From assembly GCF_020781835.1 (NCBI RefSeq), contig NZ_JAJGNJ010000010.1, forward strand, positions 1 to 64,000: a stretch of DNA of 64,000 bases, in the 5' to 3' direction. Shown in pieces: positions 22,934-33,871 of this stretch. Made by a program: the position numbers and the translations under genes. Positions within the stretch are counted from its first letter, which is position 1; the number at the start of each line of letters is the position of its first letter. The DNA is from Microbacterium testaceum (GTDB lineage Bacteria > Actinomycetota > Actinomycetes > Actinomycetales > Microbacteriaceae). Under the pieces are notes generated by a model that searched no databases, was not told the origin of the DNA, and saw only the letters and a list, made by a program, of their open reading frames with translations.

Positions 22934-23712
22934 ACAGAACGCCCCTCATCGCCGGCAACTGGAAGATGAACCTCGACCACCTGCAGGCGGTCGCGTTCGT
23001 CCAGAAGCTGCATTGGACGCTGAAGGACGCCAAGCACGACAACGGCAGCGTCGAGGTCGCGGTCTTCCCGCCCTTCACCGACCTGCGGACCGTGCAAACG
23101 CTCCTGGACGCCGACAAGATCGAGTTCGCGCTGGGCGGTCAGGACCTCTCGGCCCACGACTCCGGTGCCTACACGGGCGAGATCTCCGGGCAGTTCCTGG
23201 CGAAGCTGGACGCGCGCTACGTCATCATCGGGCACTCGGAGCGTCGCCAGTTCCACCACGAGACCGACGAGGTCGTCGCGGCCAAGACCCAGGCGGCCCT
23301 GCGCCACGGCCTGGTCCCGGTGATCTGCGTGGGTGAGACCTCGGAGGACCTCGAGAAGTTCGGCGCGAGCGCCGTGCCCGTCGGACAGCTCGAGGTCGCG
23401 CTGGAGGGCGTGGCATCCGATGCCGACATCGTCGTGGCCTACGAGCCGGTCTGGGCGATCGGCTCGGGTCAGGCCGCGACGCCCGAGCAGGCGCAGGACG
23501 TGTGTGCGAAACTGCGTGCGGTCGTGGCCGACAAGCTCGGTGCCGACGCCGCCGCCCGCACGCGCATCCTCTACGGCGGATCCGTCAAGTCGGCCAACAT
23601 CGCCGGCTTCATGCGGGAGCCCGACGTCGACGGTGCCCTGGTGGGTGGCGCGAGCCTCGTCGTCGACGAGTTCGCCGCGATCATCCGCTACCAGAAGCAC
23701 GTCGGCGTCTGA
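22924..23712 (+). CDS. tpiA: Triosephosphate isomerase
   Basis: 262 aa TIM barrel interconverting dihydroxyacetone phosphate and glyceraldehyde 3-phosphate. Catalytic Lys in GNWKMN, His in IGHSERR, Glu in YEPVWAIG, and the phosphate loop YGGSVK. ATG 22924 overlaps the end of pgk by 10 nt; GTG 22930, in a GTGA overlap with the pgk stop, is an alternative two codons later. Confidence 0.97.
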   Translation: MAVNRTPLIAGNWKMNLDHLQAVAFVQKLHWTLKDAKHDNGSVEVAVFPPFTDLRTVQTLLDADKIEFALGGQDLSAHDSGAYTGEISGQFLAKLDARYVIIGHSERRQFHHETDEVVAAKTQAALRHGLVPVICVGETSEDLEKFGASAVPVGQLEVALEGVASDADIVVAYEPVWAIGSGQAATPEQAQDVCAKLRAVVADKLGADAAARTRILYGGSVKSANIAGFMREPDVDGALVGGASLVVDEFAAIIRYQKHVGV

Positions 23713-23718
23713 CCACAG

Positions 23719-23749
23719 GGATGCCCGCGGCCGCGCGCCGCGGGCATCC
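23719..23749 (+). terminator. Terminator after tpiA
   Basis: 12-bp perfect stem (23719-23730 with 23738-23749), 7-nt loop, 6 nt after the tpiA stop. Arms begin with GGATGCC and end with GGCATCC. Confidence 0.85.
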
Positions 23750-23823
23750 GTGTGTCCGCTCCGCCTCCCCGTATACTTGACGCTTGTGCGGTCGTCCCGA
23801 CCGTTCGCGAAAGGCTTTCGACA

Positions 23824-24072
23824 GTGCAGATTCTCGAGTTCGTCCTGCAGGTTTTCCTGGGCGTGACCAGCCTCCTGCTGACCCTGCTCATCCTGCTCCA
23901 CAAGGGACGCGGGGGCGGCCTGTCCGACATGTTCGGCGGCGGTATGAGCTCGGCACTGGGCTCGTCCGGCCTGGCCGAACGCAACCTCAATCGATTCACG
24001 ATCGTGCTGGCGCTGGTGTGGTTCATCACCATCGTCGGTCTCGGTCTCCTGACCAAGTTCGCGGAGCTCTGA
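23824..24072 (+). CDS. secG: Preprotein translocase subunit SecG
   Basis: 82 aa with two membrane helices (about residues 3-25 and 55-77) linked by the conserved cytoplasmic loop LLHKGRGGGLSDMFGGG. Part of SecYEG, where it aids SecA-driven export. GTG 23824 chosen: AAAGG lies upstream, and the family starts close to the first helix. A -10-like TATACT sits at 23772. rbpA follows directly. Confidence 0.93.
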   Translation: MQILEFVLQVFLGVTSLLLTLLILLHKGRGGGLSDMFGGGMSSALGSSGLAERNLNRFTIVLALVWFITIVGLGLLTKFAEL

Positions 24073-24073
24073 C

Positions 24074-24427
24074 ATGGCCACTGGCGGCAACGCCATCCGC
24101 GGCACGCGCGTCGGCGCGGGCCCGATGGGTGAACAGGATCACGGTTTCCACGCCGACCGCGTGGCGGTGTCGTATTGGGACGCGCTCGGCAACGAGACCG
24201 TCCGGTACTTCGCGGCGGGCATCCCCGACGACGAGATCCCCGAGACGATCGACTCCCCGCACTCCGGCCTGCCCGCCGGCCGCGACAAGAACAACCCGCC
24301 GGCTCTGGCGAAGACAGAGCCCTACAAGACGCACCTGGCCTACGTGAAGGAACGCCGCACCGATGAGGAGGCGGCGTCGCTCCTCGACGATGCCCTCCAG
24401 CAGCTGCGCGAGCGCCGCGGCCAGTAA
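24074..24427 (+). CDS. rbpA: RNA polymerase-binding protein RbpA
   Basis: 117 aa actinobacterial transcription factor that binds the housekeeping sigma factor and stabilises open promoter complexes. The N-terminal GGNAIRGTRVGAGP tail, central beta-rich core (VSYWDALGNETVRYFA) and C-terminal sigma-interaction helix (ERRTDEEAASLLDDALQQLRERR) follow the family order. Begins 1 nt after secG. Confidence 0.9.
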   Translation: MATGGNAIRGTRVGAGPMGEQDHGFHADRVAVSYWDALGNETVRYFAAGIPDDEIPETIDSPHSGLPAGRDKNNPPALAKTEPYKTHLAYVKERRTDEEAASLLDDALQQLRERRGQ

Positions 24428-24436
24428 GAGCGAGGA

Positions 24437-24475
24437 CGACAGAGACCGGATGCCTGTGGCATCCGGTCTCTGTCG
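24437..24475. terminator. Bidirectional terminator between rbpA and pgl
   Basis: Perfect 18-bp stem (24437-24454 with 24458-24475) with a 3-nt loop, between convergent genes. The tip of the stem is GGATGCC-TGT-GGCATCC. Confidence 0.93.
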
Positions 24476-24488
24476 TTGGATTCTGCGA

Positions 24489-25280
24489 TCAGTACTCGCG
24501 GTCGATGAGCTGCGGCGGAACCTGGTCGGCGGCCGCTTCATCGACGAAGAACGCCGTACGGCGACGTCCCTTGGCTCCCGCGGCGGGGACGCTCTGGTAG
24601 CTCGCACCGGCGAGGGCGAGACCCAGGGCCGCGGCTTTGTCGGCACCGGCGATGACCATCCACACGCGCTTGGAGGAGTTGATCACCGGTCGGGTCAGCG
24701 AGATGCGCTCCGGCGGTGGCTTGGGGGAGTCCCGCACCGGTACGGTCGCGCGATCGGTGACCGAGATCTCGGCCCGGTCGGGGAACAGCGAGGCGATGTG
24801 CGCATCCGGTCCCACGCCGAGGAAGCAGATGTCGAACGAGGGCCACGGTCCCGTCTCGCTGCGATCGGACGGGGCGAACTGCGCCAGCTCGTCCGCGTAC
24901 GCGATCGCCGCGGCATCCAGGTCGAGGCCGTCGTCCGTCGAAGCGGCCGAGTGGATGTTCTCGGCGGGGATGTCCAGGCCGTCCAGGAGCGCGACCCGCG
25001 CCTGCTTCTCGTTGCGGTCATCGGAGTCGCGGGCGACGAAGCGCTCGTCACCGAACCAGAAGTGCACGAGCGACCAGTCGATCTCGGCGATGCGCGGGTC
25101 GCGCGCGGCCGAACGGAGCACCGCGCCGCCCATCGTGCCGCCGGTGAGGCACACGTGCATGCGCTTGCCCTCGGCCACGCGCTTCACGATGCGGTTGACG
25201 AAACGCGTCGCGACATAGTCGGCGAGGGTGTCGGCATCCTTCTTGATGATGACGCGCTTGGCGGAGCCGTTCTCGGTCAT
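24489..25280 (-). CDS. pgl: 6-phosphogluconolactonase
   Basis: 263 aa, SugarP_isomerase fold. Hydrolyses 6-phosphogluconolactone in the oxidative pentose phosphate pathway. HVCLTGGTMGGAVL and WFGDERFV blocks and the LGVGPDAHIASLFP active-site segment with its His are present. Last gene of the operon; ATG overlaps the opcA stop as ATGA. Confidence 0.94.
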   Translation of the reverse strand: MTENGSAKRVIIKKDADTLADYVATRFVNRIVKRVAEGKRMHVCLTGGTMGGAVLRSAARDPRIAEIDWSLVHFWFGDERFVARDSDDRNEKQARVALLDGLDIPAENIHSAASTDDGLDLDAAAIAYADELAQFAPSDRSETGPWPSFDICFLGVGPDAHIASLFPDRAEISVTDRATVPVRDSPKPPPERISLTRPVINSSKRVWMVIAGADKAAALGLALAGASYQSVPAAGAKGRRRTAFFVDEAAADQVPPQLIDREY

Positions 25281-26224
25281 CGCCCGCTCCGCTCATCGAT
25301 CGTGCTCAACAGCGCGGTGCACTGGGTCAGAACCCGGCCGTACAGCACGTCGGGGTCGAGGCGCCGCAGTTCCTCGGCGAGGCACTCGCGGAGCGTCCGT
25401 CGCGGGAAGTCGAGTTCGTGCGTGGGCTGGCCGGGCTGGGTCAGCACGGCGACGCCGGGTGTCGGACGCTCCAACAGCGTGTCTCCGCTCGGGCGCGAGA
25501 GACGGACCGACTTGATGCCCCCGACCCACTCGTCAGCCGGCAGGTAGGTGTAGGCGACGGGCGCCTCGAGCTTGAGCCCCAGCCACGCGGCCAGCAGGGC
25601 CGTCGACGGGGAGTCGCTCGACCCTGCCACCTCGATCGAGGTGACCGGTTCGTACGGCGGCTGATCCAGCACTGCGGCGAGCTGCTCGCGCCAGCGGGTG
25701 ACGCGGGTCCACGCGAAGTCGGTGTCGCCGGGGGCGTAGTGCTCGCCGAGGTGGGCGACCCAGGCCGTCGGATCGGGCTGCGAGGAGGCATCGGTGATGC
25801 GGCGTTGGGCGATACGGCCGATCGCCGACATCGACGGGTCGGCGGGCGCCTCGGCGGGCCACCAGGCGACGACCGGGGCATCGGGCAGGAGCAGACCCGT
25901 GACGAGGCTCTCCGCGTTCGAGGCGGCCGCGCCGTGGGCCCGCAGCACGATGACCTCGCTCGCGCCGGCGTCGCCGCCCACGCGGATCTGGGCGTCCAGG
26001 CGGGGCTCCTCGTCCTCGTCGCCGAACAGCACGGCGATGACGCGCATCGGGTGCTCGCGGGAGGCGTCGTTCGCGGCCTCGATGACCTCTTCCTCGGCGC
26101 CGTGACGGGTCACGATGATGAGGGTGAGCACGCGCCCGAGGGCGACGGCGCCGCCCTCTTCGCGAACGCTGACGAGCTTCTTCGAGATCGCGCTGACGGT
26201 GGTGTCGGGCAGGTCGATGATCAC
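25277..26224 (-). CDS. opcA: Glucose-6-phosphate dehydrogenase assembly protein OpcA
   Basis: 315 aa. Works with Zwf in actinobacteria and cyanobacteria as an assembly or redox-dependent activator. The start IIDLPDTTVSAISKKLVSVR is diagnostic; PVVAWWPAEAP and WTRVTRWREQLA are typical of the middle region. GTG 26224 is chosen because it makes a GTGA overlap with the zwf stop and gives the usual N-terminus; a GTG 12 nt upstream (26236) is possible. Confidence 0.93.
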   Translation of the reverse strand: MIIDLPDTTVSAISKKLVSVREEGGAVALGRVLTLIIVTRHGAEEEVIEAANDASREHPMRVIAVLFGDEDEEPRLDAQIRVGGDAGASEVIVLRAHGAAASNAESLVTGLLLPDAPVVAWWPAEAPADPSMSAIGRIAQRRITDASSQPDPTAWVAHLGEHYAPGDTDFAWTRVTRWREQLAAVLDQPPYEPVTSIEVAGSSDSPSTALLAAWLGLKLEAPVAYTYLPADEWVGGIKSVRLSRPSGDTLLERPTPGVAVLTQPGQPTHELDFPRRTLRECLAEELRRLDPDVLYGRVLTQCTALLSTIDERSGR

Positions 26225-27771
26225 GGGCGCCTCCACGTGCGGCCATCGCGGGCGAGGAGCTCATCGGCGGATGCCGGCCCCCACGACCCGGGAGAGTACT
26301 GTTCCAGCGGTCCGCCCTGGGCGGCCCAGAACTCCTCGATCGGGTCGAGGATCTTCCAGCTGAGTTCGACCTCTTCGTGCCGCGGGAACAGCGGCGGATC
26401 GCCCAGCAGCACGTCGAGGATGAGTCGTTCGTAGGCTTCGGGGCTCGCCTCGGTGAAGGCGTGGCCGTAGCCGAAGTCCATCGTGACGTCGCGCACCTGC
26501 GTGCCGTCGCCGGGGACCTTCGACCCGAAACGGATGGTGACGCCCTCGTCGGGCTGCACGCGGATGACGAGGGCGTTCTGTCCGAGCTCCTCGGTCTGGC
26601 TTCGCGAGAACAGCTGCTGCGGCGCGCGCTTGAACACCACCGCCACCTCGGTGACGCGACGGCCCAGGCGCTTGCCGCTGCGCACGTAGAACGGCACGCC
26701 CGACCAGCGGCGCGTGTTGATCTCGAGTTTGATCGCGGCGTAGGTCTCGGTGACCGACTCGGGATTCATGCCGTCTTCCTCGAGGAAACCGAGCACCTTC
26801 TCGCCGCCCTGCCAACCGCCCGCGTACTGCCCGCGTGCGGTCGCCTCGGCGAGGTTCTCCGGCAGACGCACCGCCGCCAGGACCTTCTCCTTCTCGGCGC
26901 GCAGATGCGCGGCGTTGAAGCTGATCGGCTCCTCCATCGCGGTGAGAGCGAGCAGCTGGAGCAGGTGGTTCTGGATGACGTCGCGGGCGGCGCCGATCCC
27001 GTCGTAATAGCCGGCGCGTCCGCCGACGCCGATGTCCTCGGCCATCGTGATCTGCACGTGGTCGACGTAGTTGCGGTTCCAGATCGGCTCGTACAGCTCG
27101 TTCGCGAAGCGCAGCGCGAGGATGTTCTGCACCGTCTCTTTGCCGAGGTAGTGGTCGATCCGGAAGATCGAGTCGGCCGGGAACGCGCTTTCCACGACCT
27201 CATTGAGTTCGCGCGCCGAGGCCAGATCGTGTCCGAACGGCTTCTCGATGACCACCCGGCGCCAGCCGGTGGTGTCATCCGCGCTCTCGCCCACGAGTCC
27301 GGAGGCCTTGAGCTGCGTCGTGACCAGGGGGAACGCCTTCGGCGGGATCGACAGGTAGTACGCGTGATTGCCCATCGTGCCGCGTTCGACGTCGAGCTTG
27401 TCGACGGTCTCACGCAGGCGGCGGAACGCCTCGGGGTCGTCGAACTCGCCCTGGACGAAGCGGATGCCTTCCAGCAGCTCCTGCCACGTCTCCTCTCGGA
27501 ACTCGGTGCGGGCGTACTGCTTCACGGACTCGTGCACGACCTTCGCGAAGTCCTGGTCCTCCCAGTCGCGGCGGGCGAACCCGACGAGCGCGAATCCGGG
27601 GGGAAGAAGCCCGCGATTGGCCAGGTCGTACACGGCCGGCATGAGCTTCTTGCGCGACAGGTCGCCTGTGACGCCGAAGATGACCAGCGAGCTGGGACCG
27701 GCGATGCGGTTGAGTCTGCGATCGTCGGGATCGCGGAGGGGGTTGTGACCGGGTGTGATCTCTACGACCAT
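26221..27771 (-). CDS. zwf: Glucose-6-phosphate 1-dehydrogenase
   Basis: 516 aa. First step of the oxidative pentose phosphate pathway, producing NADPH. Nucleotide-binding FGVTGDLSRKKLMPA near residue 33 and the active-site RIDHYLGKETVQN near residue 200 are intact. Starts 4 nt after the pgi stop; opcA overlaps its end. Confidence 0.97.
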   Translation of the reverse strand: MVVEITPGHNPLRDPDDRRLNRIAGPSSLVIFGVTGDLSRKKLMPAVYDLANRGLLPPGFALVGFARRDWEDQDFAKVVHESVKQYARTEFREETWQELLEGIRFVQGEFDDPEAFRRLRETVDKLDVERGTMGNHAYYLSIPPKAFPLVTTQLKASGLVGESADDTTGWRRVVIEKPFGHDLASARELNEVVESAFPADSIFRIDHYLGKETVQNILALRFANELYEPIWNRNYVDHVQITMAEDIGVGGRAGYYDGIGAARDVIQNHLLQLLALTAMEEPISFNAAHLRAEKEKVLAAVRLPENLAEATARGQYAGGWQGGEKVLGFLEEDGMNPESVTETYAAIKLEINTRRWSGVPFYVRSGKRLGRRVTEVAVVFKRAPQQLFSRSQTEELGQNALVIRVQPDEGVTIRFGSKVPGDGTQVRDVTMDFGYGHAFTEASPEAYERLILDVLLGDPPLFPRHEEVELSWKILDPIEEFWAAQGGPLEQYSPGSWGPASADELLARDGRTWRRP

Positions 27772-27775
27772 GCTT

Positions 27776-29401
27776 CTACTGCGCCGCCTCGAAGAGTGAG
27801 AGCACCTCGACCTGCGGGTCGGTGAGCGTGAGCGTGACGACGGGGCGGCCGTGGCCCTCCGCCAGCACGCTCGCGTCGCCCGCGGCCTGTGCGTGGATGA
27901 GCTGCCCGAACGTGAACGGACGACCGGGGATCTCCAGGTCGACGTCGGTGCGTTCGGTGATCTGAAGGAAGACCCCGTTGGCGGGTCCGCCCTTGTGGTA
28001 CTGGCCGGTCGAGTGGAGGAAACGCGGTCCCCACCCGAACGTGGTCGGCCGACCCGAATCCGCCGCCACGAGCTCGCGGAGCCCCGCGAGCTGGGGGAGG
28101 TCGATCCGGTTCACATACGCCTGGATGCTGACGTAGCCGTCCGACGGCACCGACGCCCAGAGGGCATCGAGCACGCTCGCGAGCGTGCCCCCGGATGCCA
28201 GCGCGGGATCCGACACGCGGACCTCGACGCCGTCGAGAACCAGTGCGGGGGCCGTCGGCTCGGGGCGCGCGTCGAGCAGGCCGCGGGCGGCGGCCTTGGC
28301 CGACTCCACGTCCGGCTGGTCGAACGGATCGATGCCGAGAAGCCGGCCGGCGATGGCGGTGGCGTACTCCCAGACGACGAACTGCGCCCCCAGCGAGCCG
28401 CTGACGAGCACGTCGCCCTCGTGGCGGTCGAACAGGTGGAACGCGTCGGCATGGTCCACGAGGCGGACGACCTGGAGGTCGGCCGGCGTGGTCTCGATCT
28501 CGGGCGAGACCGGCAGCAGGACGACGGGGAGGATGCCGGTGCCGTCCTTGCCGGTGGACTCGGCGATCAGCTGCTCGATCCAGTCGGGCAGGCCCGGCAG
28601 GTGGCTGCCGTCCGTCACGAGGCCGAGCTTGTCGCGACGCTGGGACCCTCCGCCGGCGATGGCGGCGGCGAGGACGAGCGCCGGGTTCTCCGGCGAGTCG
28701 ATAGCGACTTCGAGCAGAGTGGCATCCGCCTCGTCGAGCAGATCGTCGATGTCGACGCCCGCCAGCCCCGCCGGCACCAACCCGAAGGCGGTGAGCGCCG
28801 AATACCGGCCGCCGACCGTGGGATCGGCCGTGAAGACGCGATAGCCGTCGGCGCGAGCCGACTCCTCCAGCGGTGAACCGGGATCGGTGACGACCACGAT
28901 CCGCTCGGCGGGATCGATGCCGACATCGCGGAAAGCGGCCTCGATCGCGCGCTTGGCCGAGTCGGTCTCGATCGTCGAACCGGACTTGCTCGAGACGACG
29001 AGAACCGTCTCACGCAGACCCCCCGATTCGGCGTCGCCGTCGATGGCGGCGAGCACCTGGCCGGGCGCGGTGGAGTCCAGGATCACCAGCGGCACACCCG
29101 CGGAGCGGGCGATGACCTCCGGGGCGAGTGAGGAGCCGCCCATGCCGGCCAGCACGACCCGCGTCACGCCCTGCGCGACGAGCCGGTCGCGCAGGGCGGT
29201 GATCTCGGGCACGAGCGGGCGCGAGACGGAGACCGCCTGCACCCATCCCAGCCGACGGGATGCCTCCTCCTCCGCCGCAGGCCCCCACAGTGTGGCGTCT
29301 CCCGCGGTGAGTCCCGAGGCGACGAGCGACCCGATCAGCTCGGGGAGCTCCGCGTCGACGACCGACTTGACGTGGCCGCTGACCTTGACGGCGAAGGTCA
29401 C
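27776..29401 (-). CDS. pgi: Glucose-6-phosphate isomerase
   Basis: 541 aa. Interconverts glucose 6-phosphate and fructose 6-phosphate. [12 protein letters not shown], the [10 protein letters not shown] phosphate-binding loop, GGRYSALT and the C-terminal [13 protein letters not shown] with the catalytic residues are present. This divergent actinobacterial form, found within tkt-tal-pgi-zwf clusters, differs from the classical enterobacterial PGI. GTG overlaps the tal stop (GTGA). Confidence 0.93.
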   Translation of the reverse strand: MTFAVKVSGHVKSVVDAELPELIGSLVASGLTAGDATLWGPAAEEEASRRLGWVQAVSVSRPLVPEITALRDRLVAQGVTRVVLAGMGGSSLAPEVIARSAGVPLVILDSTAPGQVLAAIDGDAESGGLRETVLVVSSKSGSTIETDSAKRAIEAAFRDVGIDPAERIVVVTDPGSPLEESARADGYRVFTADPTVGGRYSALTAFGLVPAGLAGVDIDDLLDEADATLLEVAIDSPENPALVLAAAIAGGGSQRRDKLGLVTDGSHLPGLPDWIEQLIAESTGKDGTGILPVVLLPVSPEIETTPADLQVVRLVDHADAFHLFDRHEGDVLVSGSLGAQFVVWEYATAIAGRLLGIDPFDQPDVESAKAAARGLLDARPEPTAPALVLDGVEVRVSDPALASGGTLASVLDALWASVPSDGYVSIQAYVNRIDLPQLAGLRELVAADSGRPTTFGWGPRFLHSTGQYHKGGPANGVFLQITERTDVDLEIPGRPFTFGQLIHAQAAGDASVLAEGHGRPVVTLTLTDPQVEVLSLFEAAQ

Positions 29402-30519
29402 TTCGCCGCCTGGGCGCTTCCGGCCTCGAGCGCCGTGGCGACGGTGTCCTGGAGCTCGTGCCAGGAGGCGATGAACTTCTCGACGCCCTCGTCCTCCAGC
29501 GTCTGGGTCGCGTCGGCGAAGTCGACGCCGGCGGCGGCGAGCTGGTCGAAGACCTCGTGCGCCTCGGCGTACGCACCGGTGATGGTGTCACCGGTGATGA
29601 CGCCGTGGTCGAAGGTGGCCTCGAGGGTCTTCTCGGGCATGGTGTTGACCGTGCCGGGAGCGACGAGCTCGGTGACGTACAGCGTGTCGGGCAGAGCCGG
29701 GTCCTTCACGCCCGTGGAGGCCCACAGCGGACGCTGCACGGTGGCGCCGGCGGCGAGGAGCTCCTTCGCCCGGTCCTCCGCGAACTTCTGCTCGTACAGC
29801 TCATACGCCAGACGCGCGTTGGCCAAGCCGGCCTTGCCCTTGAGGGAGGCGGCTTCGTCGGTGCCGATCGCGGCCAGCCGCTTGTCGACCTCGGTGTCCA
29901 CGCGCGAGACGAAGAAGGACGCGACCGACTGCAGAGTCGCGATGTCGTGACCGGCGTCACGCGCCTTCTCGACACCGGCGAGGTAGGCGTCGATGACCTC
30001 GGCGTAGCGCTCGAGGCTGAAGATCAGCGTGACGTTGACCGAGATCCCCGCCCCTATGACCTCCGTGATGGCGGGCAGGCCCGCCTTGGTCGCGGGGATC
30101 TTGATGAGGACGTTGGGGCGGTCCACACGGGCGGCGAGATCCTTGGCCTGGGCGATGGTGCCTTCGGTGTCGTGCGCGAGGTCGGGGGAGACCTCGATCG
30201 ACACGCGTCCGTCGACGCCGCCGGTCGCCTCGAACACGGGGAGGAAGATGTCGCAGGCGTCGCGGACGTCGTCGGTGGTGATCGAGAAGATCGCCTCGTC
30301 GACGCCGGCATCGCGGCCCGCGAGCTCTCGGACCTGGCCCTCGTAGGCCTCGCCCTTCGAGAGCGCGCCGGCGAAGATGGTCGGGTTCGTCGTCACACCC
30401 GAGACGTTGCGCTTCTCGATCAGCTCGGCGAGGTTGCCCGACTGGATGCGCTGGCGCGAGAGGTCGTCGAGCCAGATGCTGACGCCCTGAGCGGACAGCT
30501 GTTCGGTGGGAGTGCTCAT
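29398..30519 (-). CDS. tal: Transaldolase
   Basis: 373 aa. Transfers a dihydroxyacetone unit between sugar phosphates. Schiff-base Lys in [12 protein letters not shown], substrate loop GVTTNPTIF and the VNVTLIFS strand are intact. Length matches the longer actinobacterial class. ATG 30519 follows AGGAGAGAACG; an upstream in-frame region to 30678 overlaps tkt and is Arg/Ser-rich, so it is excluded. Confidence 0.96.
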   Translation of the reverse strand: MSTPTEQLSAQGVSIWLDDLSRQRIQSGNLAELIEKRNVSGVTTNPTIFAGALSKGEAYEGQVRELAGRDAGVDEAIFSITTDDVRDACDIFLPVFEATGGVDGRVSIEVSPDLAHDTEGTIAQAKDLAARVDRPNVLIKIPATKAGLPAITEVIGAGISVNVTLIFSLERYAEVIDAYLAGVEKARDAGHDIATLQSVASFFVSRVDTEVDKRLAAIGTDEAASLKGKAGLANARLAYELYEQKFAEDRAKELLAAGATVQRPLWASTGVKDPALPDTLYVTELVAPGTVNTMPEKTLEATFDHGVITGDTITGAYAEAHEVFDQLAAAGVDFADATQTLEDEGVEKFIASWHELQDTVATALEAGSAQAAK

Positions 30520-30541
30520 TGTTCTCGTTCTCTCCTGGAAC

Positions 30542-32644
30542 TTACTTCGCGGCGGCGGCGATCGACTCGCGCGCGGCCGACACGACGGCCTCGGCGGTGA
30601 TGCCGAACTTCTGGAACAGGGTCTTGTAGTCGGCCGACGCGCCGAAGTGGTCGATCGCGACCGAACGGCCGGCGTCACCGACGATGCCCTGCCACGTCAG
30701 GGACGAGCCGGCCTCGACGGAGACGCGTGCCTTCACCGACGTCGGCAGAACCGACTCGCGGTACGCCTCGTCCTGCTCGGCGAACCACTCCAGCGACGGA
30801 GCCGACACCACGCGGGCGTGGATGCCCTCGGCGGCGAGGGTCTCGCGCGCCTGAACGGCCAGCTGGACCTCGGAACCGGTGGCGATGAGGATGACGTCGG
30901 GTTCGCCGTTCGCGGCCTCGGCGAGCACGTAGGCACCCTTGACGGCGTGCGCGGCCGAGGCGAAGTCGTCGCCCGAGGCCTCACCCTCGCCGCGCGGGAA
31001 CACCGGGATGTTCTGACGCGTCAGGGCGATTCCTGCGGGGCCGGCGGTGCGGCGAAGCATCTCGAGCCACACGACCGAGGTCTCGTTGGCATCCGCGGGA
31101 CGGACGACGGCGAGGTTCGGGATCGCGCGGAGGGAGGCGAGCTGCTCGATCGGCTGGTGCGTCGGGCCGTCCTCGCCGAGGGCGACCGAGTCGTGCGTCC
31201 AGACGAAGATCGTGGGGATGTTCATCAGCGCGGCCAGACGCACCGGCGGGCGCATGTAGTCGCTGAAGATGAGGAAGGTGCCGCCGAACGGTCGTGTCGG
31301 GCCGTGCAGCACGATGCCGTTGAGGATCGCGCCCATCGCGTGCTCGCGGATGCCGAAGTGCAGGACTCGGCCGTAGGGGTCGCCCGACCACTCGTGCGTG
31401 GACCACGACTCGGGGATGAAGGACTTGGCATCCTTGATCGTCGTCAGGTTCGACTCGGCGAGGTCGGCGGAACCGCCCCACAGCTCGGGGAGCTCGGCGG
31501 CGAGGGCGTTGATGACGGCGCCCGAGGCGGCACGCGTCGAGACGTCCTTGCCGGCCTCGAAGGCGGGCAGCGCGTCGGCGATGTCGGCCGGCAGCTCACG
31601 CGCCTGAAGACGGTCCCACAGCTGCTTGCGCTCGGGGTGAGCCGCCGCCCACGCGTCGAACTTCTCCTGCCAGGCGGCCTTCTCGGCCTCCCCGCGCTTG
31701 ACGAGTTCGCGGGTGTGGGCGAGGACCTCGTCGGCCACCGCGAAGTGCTGGTCAGGATCGAACCCGAGCACCTCCTTCGTGGCACGCAGCTCGTCGGCAC
31801 CGAGAGCCGAACCGTGGATCTTGCCCGTGTTCTGCTTGCCGGGGGAGGGCCAGCCGATGATCGTCTTGAGGATGATGAGCGACGGCTTGCTCGTCTCGCC
31901 CTTGGCAGCCTCGATCGCGGCGTGGAGCTCGGCCACGTCTTCGACGTACTGGCCCGTCTTCTTCCAGTCCACCGTCTGGACGTGCCAGCCGTAGGCCTCG
32001 TAACGCTTCTGCACGTCCTCGGTGAAGGCGACGTTGGTGTCGTCCTCGATCGAGATCTGGTTGGAGTCGTAGATCGCGATGAGGTTGCCGAGCTCCTGGT
32101 GGCCGGCCAGCGAGGACGCCTCGCTGGTCACGCCCTCCTGCAGGTCGCCGTCGCCGGCGATGACGTACACGTAGTGGTCGAAGGGGCTCTCGCCGGCAGG
32201 CGACTCGGGGTCGAACAGGCCACGCTCGTAACGGGCGGCGTAAGCGAAGCCCACGGACGAGGCCAGACCCTGACCCAGCGGGCCGGTCGTGATCTCGACG
32301 CCGTCGGTGTGCCCGTACTCGGGGTGGCCGGGGGTGAGCGAGCCCCAGGTGCGCAGGGCCTCGAGGTCTTCCAGCTCGAGGCCGAAACCGCCGAGGTACA
32401 GCTGCACGTACTGCGTCAGCGAGGAGTGCCCCGCCGAGAGGATGAACCGGTCGCGGCCCGGCCAGTGGGTGTCGGCCGGGTCGTGGCGGAGGACCCGCTG
32501 GTACAGGAGGTAGGCGGCCGGTGCGAGCGACATCGCCGTGCCGGGGTGTCCATTGCCCACCTTCTCGACGGCATCCGCCGCCAGAACGCGAGCGGTGTCC
32601 ACCGCGCGCCGATCGATCTCATCCCATTCGAAGTCCGACAACAC
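30542..32644 (-). CDS. tkt: Transketolase
   Basis: 700 aa thiamin-diphosphate enzyme of the non-oxidative pentose phosphate pathway. [13 protein letters not shown] near the start, [10 protein letters not shown], the cofactor motif GDGDLQEG...N, and the pyrimidine-domain [14 protein letters not shown] block are visible. GTG start. First gene of the operon tkt-tal-pgi-zwf-opcA-pgl; the promoter must lie in the 224-bp region shared with ctaB. Confidence 0.97.
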   Translation of the reverse strand: MLSDFEWDEIDRRAVDTARVLAADAVEKVGNGHPGTAMSLAPAAYLLYQRVLRHDPADTHWPGRDRFILSAGHSSLTQYVQLYLGGFGLELEDLEALRTWGSLTPGHPEYGHTDGVEITTGPLGQGLASSVGFAYAARYERGLFDPESPAGESPFDHYVYVIAGDGDLQEGVTSEASSLAGHQELGNLIAIYDSNQISIEDDTNVAFTEDVQKRYEAYGWHVQTVDWKKTGQYVEDVAELHAAIEAAKGETSKPSLIILKTIIGWPSPGKQNTGKIHGSALGADELRATKEVLGFDPDQHFAVADEVLAHTRELVKRGEAEKAAWQEKFDAWAAAHPERKQLWDRLQARELPADIADALPAFEAGKDVSTRAASGAVINALAAELPELWGGSADLAESNLTTIKDAKSFIPESWSTHEWSGDPYGRVLHFGIREHAMGAILNGIVLHGPTRPFGGTFLIFSDYMRPPVRLAALMNIPTIFVWTHDSVALGEDGPTHQPIEQLASLRAIPNLAVVRPADANETSVVWLEMLRRTAGPAGIALTRQNIPVFPRGEGEASGDDFASAAHAVKGAYVLAEAANGEPDVILIATGSEVQLAVQARETLAAEGIHARVVSAPSLEWFAEQDEAYRESVLPTSVKARVSVEAGSSLTWQGIVGDAGRSVAIDHFGASADYKTLFQKFGITAEAVVSAARESIAAAAK

Positions 32645-32868
32645 GGTGCCTTTCTCGTCACTTTGCGCCCGGGGTCACGATCCGACGCCGCACTCGACGC
32701 CGTCGGAGCGGGAGTGGGGTGGGGTGGTCGGCGCGGGGCGCGCGTTCCTCGCCAGCATAGCGAGAACGCAGGAAGGGCCGGGACTGTTCCCGAGGGGGTC
32801 GACAGACGGCCGGGTCTGTGCACGGGATGCCATAGAATCATGGGGATACTCACGCTCTACCCCGGGGG

Positions 32869-33798
32869 ATGATGGACATCTCGACGACGTCGCACGTCAC
32901 AGCGACGACCGATCGCCGCTCCGTCGGACGCACCCTCCGGGCCTACGTCGCGCTGACCAAGCCGCGCGTGCTCGAGCTGCTGCTGGTGACGACCGTTCCC
33001 GTGATGATCCTGGCCGCCCGCGGACTGCCCGACCTGTGGCTCATCTTCGCGACCGTCATCGGCGGGTCGCTCAGCGCGGGTTCCGCGGCGGCGTTCAACA
33101 TGTATCTCGACCGGGACATCGACGCGCACATGCAGCGCACCGAGAACCGGCCGCTGGTCACCGGCGAGGTCTCGCCCCGCGGCGCGCTCACCTTCGCGTG
33201 GACGCTCGCCGTCGTCTCGACCGTCTGGCTGTGGGCGTTCACGAACCCCCTCGCGGCCGCACTGTCGGCCGGAGCCATCTTCTTCTACGTCGTGATCTAC
33301 ACGATGATCCTGAAGCGCCGTACCGAGCAGAACATCGTGTGGGGTGGCATCGCCGGCTGCTTCCCGGTGCTCATCGGATGGTCGTCGGTCACCGGATCGC
33401 TGTCGTGGGCTCCGTTCATCCTTTTCGCGCTGGTGTTCCTGTGGACGCCCCCGCACTACTGGCCGCTGTCGATGAAGTACGCCGATCAGTACGACGGTGT
33501 CCACGTGCCCATGCTCGGCGCGACGCGCAGCGGATCGCAGGTGGGGCTGCAGGTGATCCTCTACGCCTGGGCCACGGTGGCGTGCTCCCTGCTGCTGATC
33601 CCGGTGGCATCCATGGGCCTGGTCTACAGCGTCTCGGCGCTGGTGTTCGGCGGCTGGTTCGTCTACGAGTCGCACCGCCTGTATTCGCGCGCCGTGCAGG
33701 GCGGCGAACCGCGTCCGATGCGCGTCTTCCATGCATCGATCACGTACCTCACGCTGCTCTTCGTCGCCATCGCGGTCGACCCGCTGCTGCCCTTCTGA
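32869..33798 (+). CDS. ctaB: Heme o synthase (protoheme IX farnesyltransferase)
   Basis: 309 aa UbiA-family membrane prenyltransferase with about nine helices. The Mg-binding Asp motif is in [20 protein letters not shown] and the second in [12 protein letters not shown]. Makes heme O from protoheme, the precursor of heme A for cytochrome aa3. Divergent from tkt; the partner ctaA is 0.7 kb downstream on the other strand. ATG 32869 and 32872 are both possible, with GGGGG just upstream. Confidence 0.96.
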   Translation: MMDISTTSHVTATTDRRSVGRTLRAYVALTKPRVLELLLVTTVPVMILAARGLPDLWLIFATVIGGSLSAGSAAAFNMYLDRDIDAHMQRTENRPLVTGEVSPRGALTFAWTLAVVSTVWLWAFTNPLAAALSAGAIFFYVVIYTMILKRRTEQNIVWGGIAGCFPVLIGWSSVTGSLSWAPFILFALVFLWTPPHYWPLSMKYADQYDGVHVPMLGATRSGSQVGLQVILYAWATVACSLLLIPVASMGLVYSVSALVFGGWFVYESHRLYSRAVQGGEPRPMRVFHASITYLTLLFVAIAVDPLLPF

Positions 33799-33817
33799 CA
33801 TCCGCGCCTCCGCACGC

Positions 33818-33855
33818 CAGAACGCCCGCCCCCGGATCGGGGAGCGGGCGTTCTG
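33818..33855. terminator. Bidirectional terminator after ctaB
   Basis: 12-bp outer stem (33818-33829 with 33844-33855) plus an inner CCCC/GGGG stem, between convergent genes. Confidence 0.87.
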
Positions 33856-33871
33856 CGTCGTGGGGCGGTGC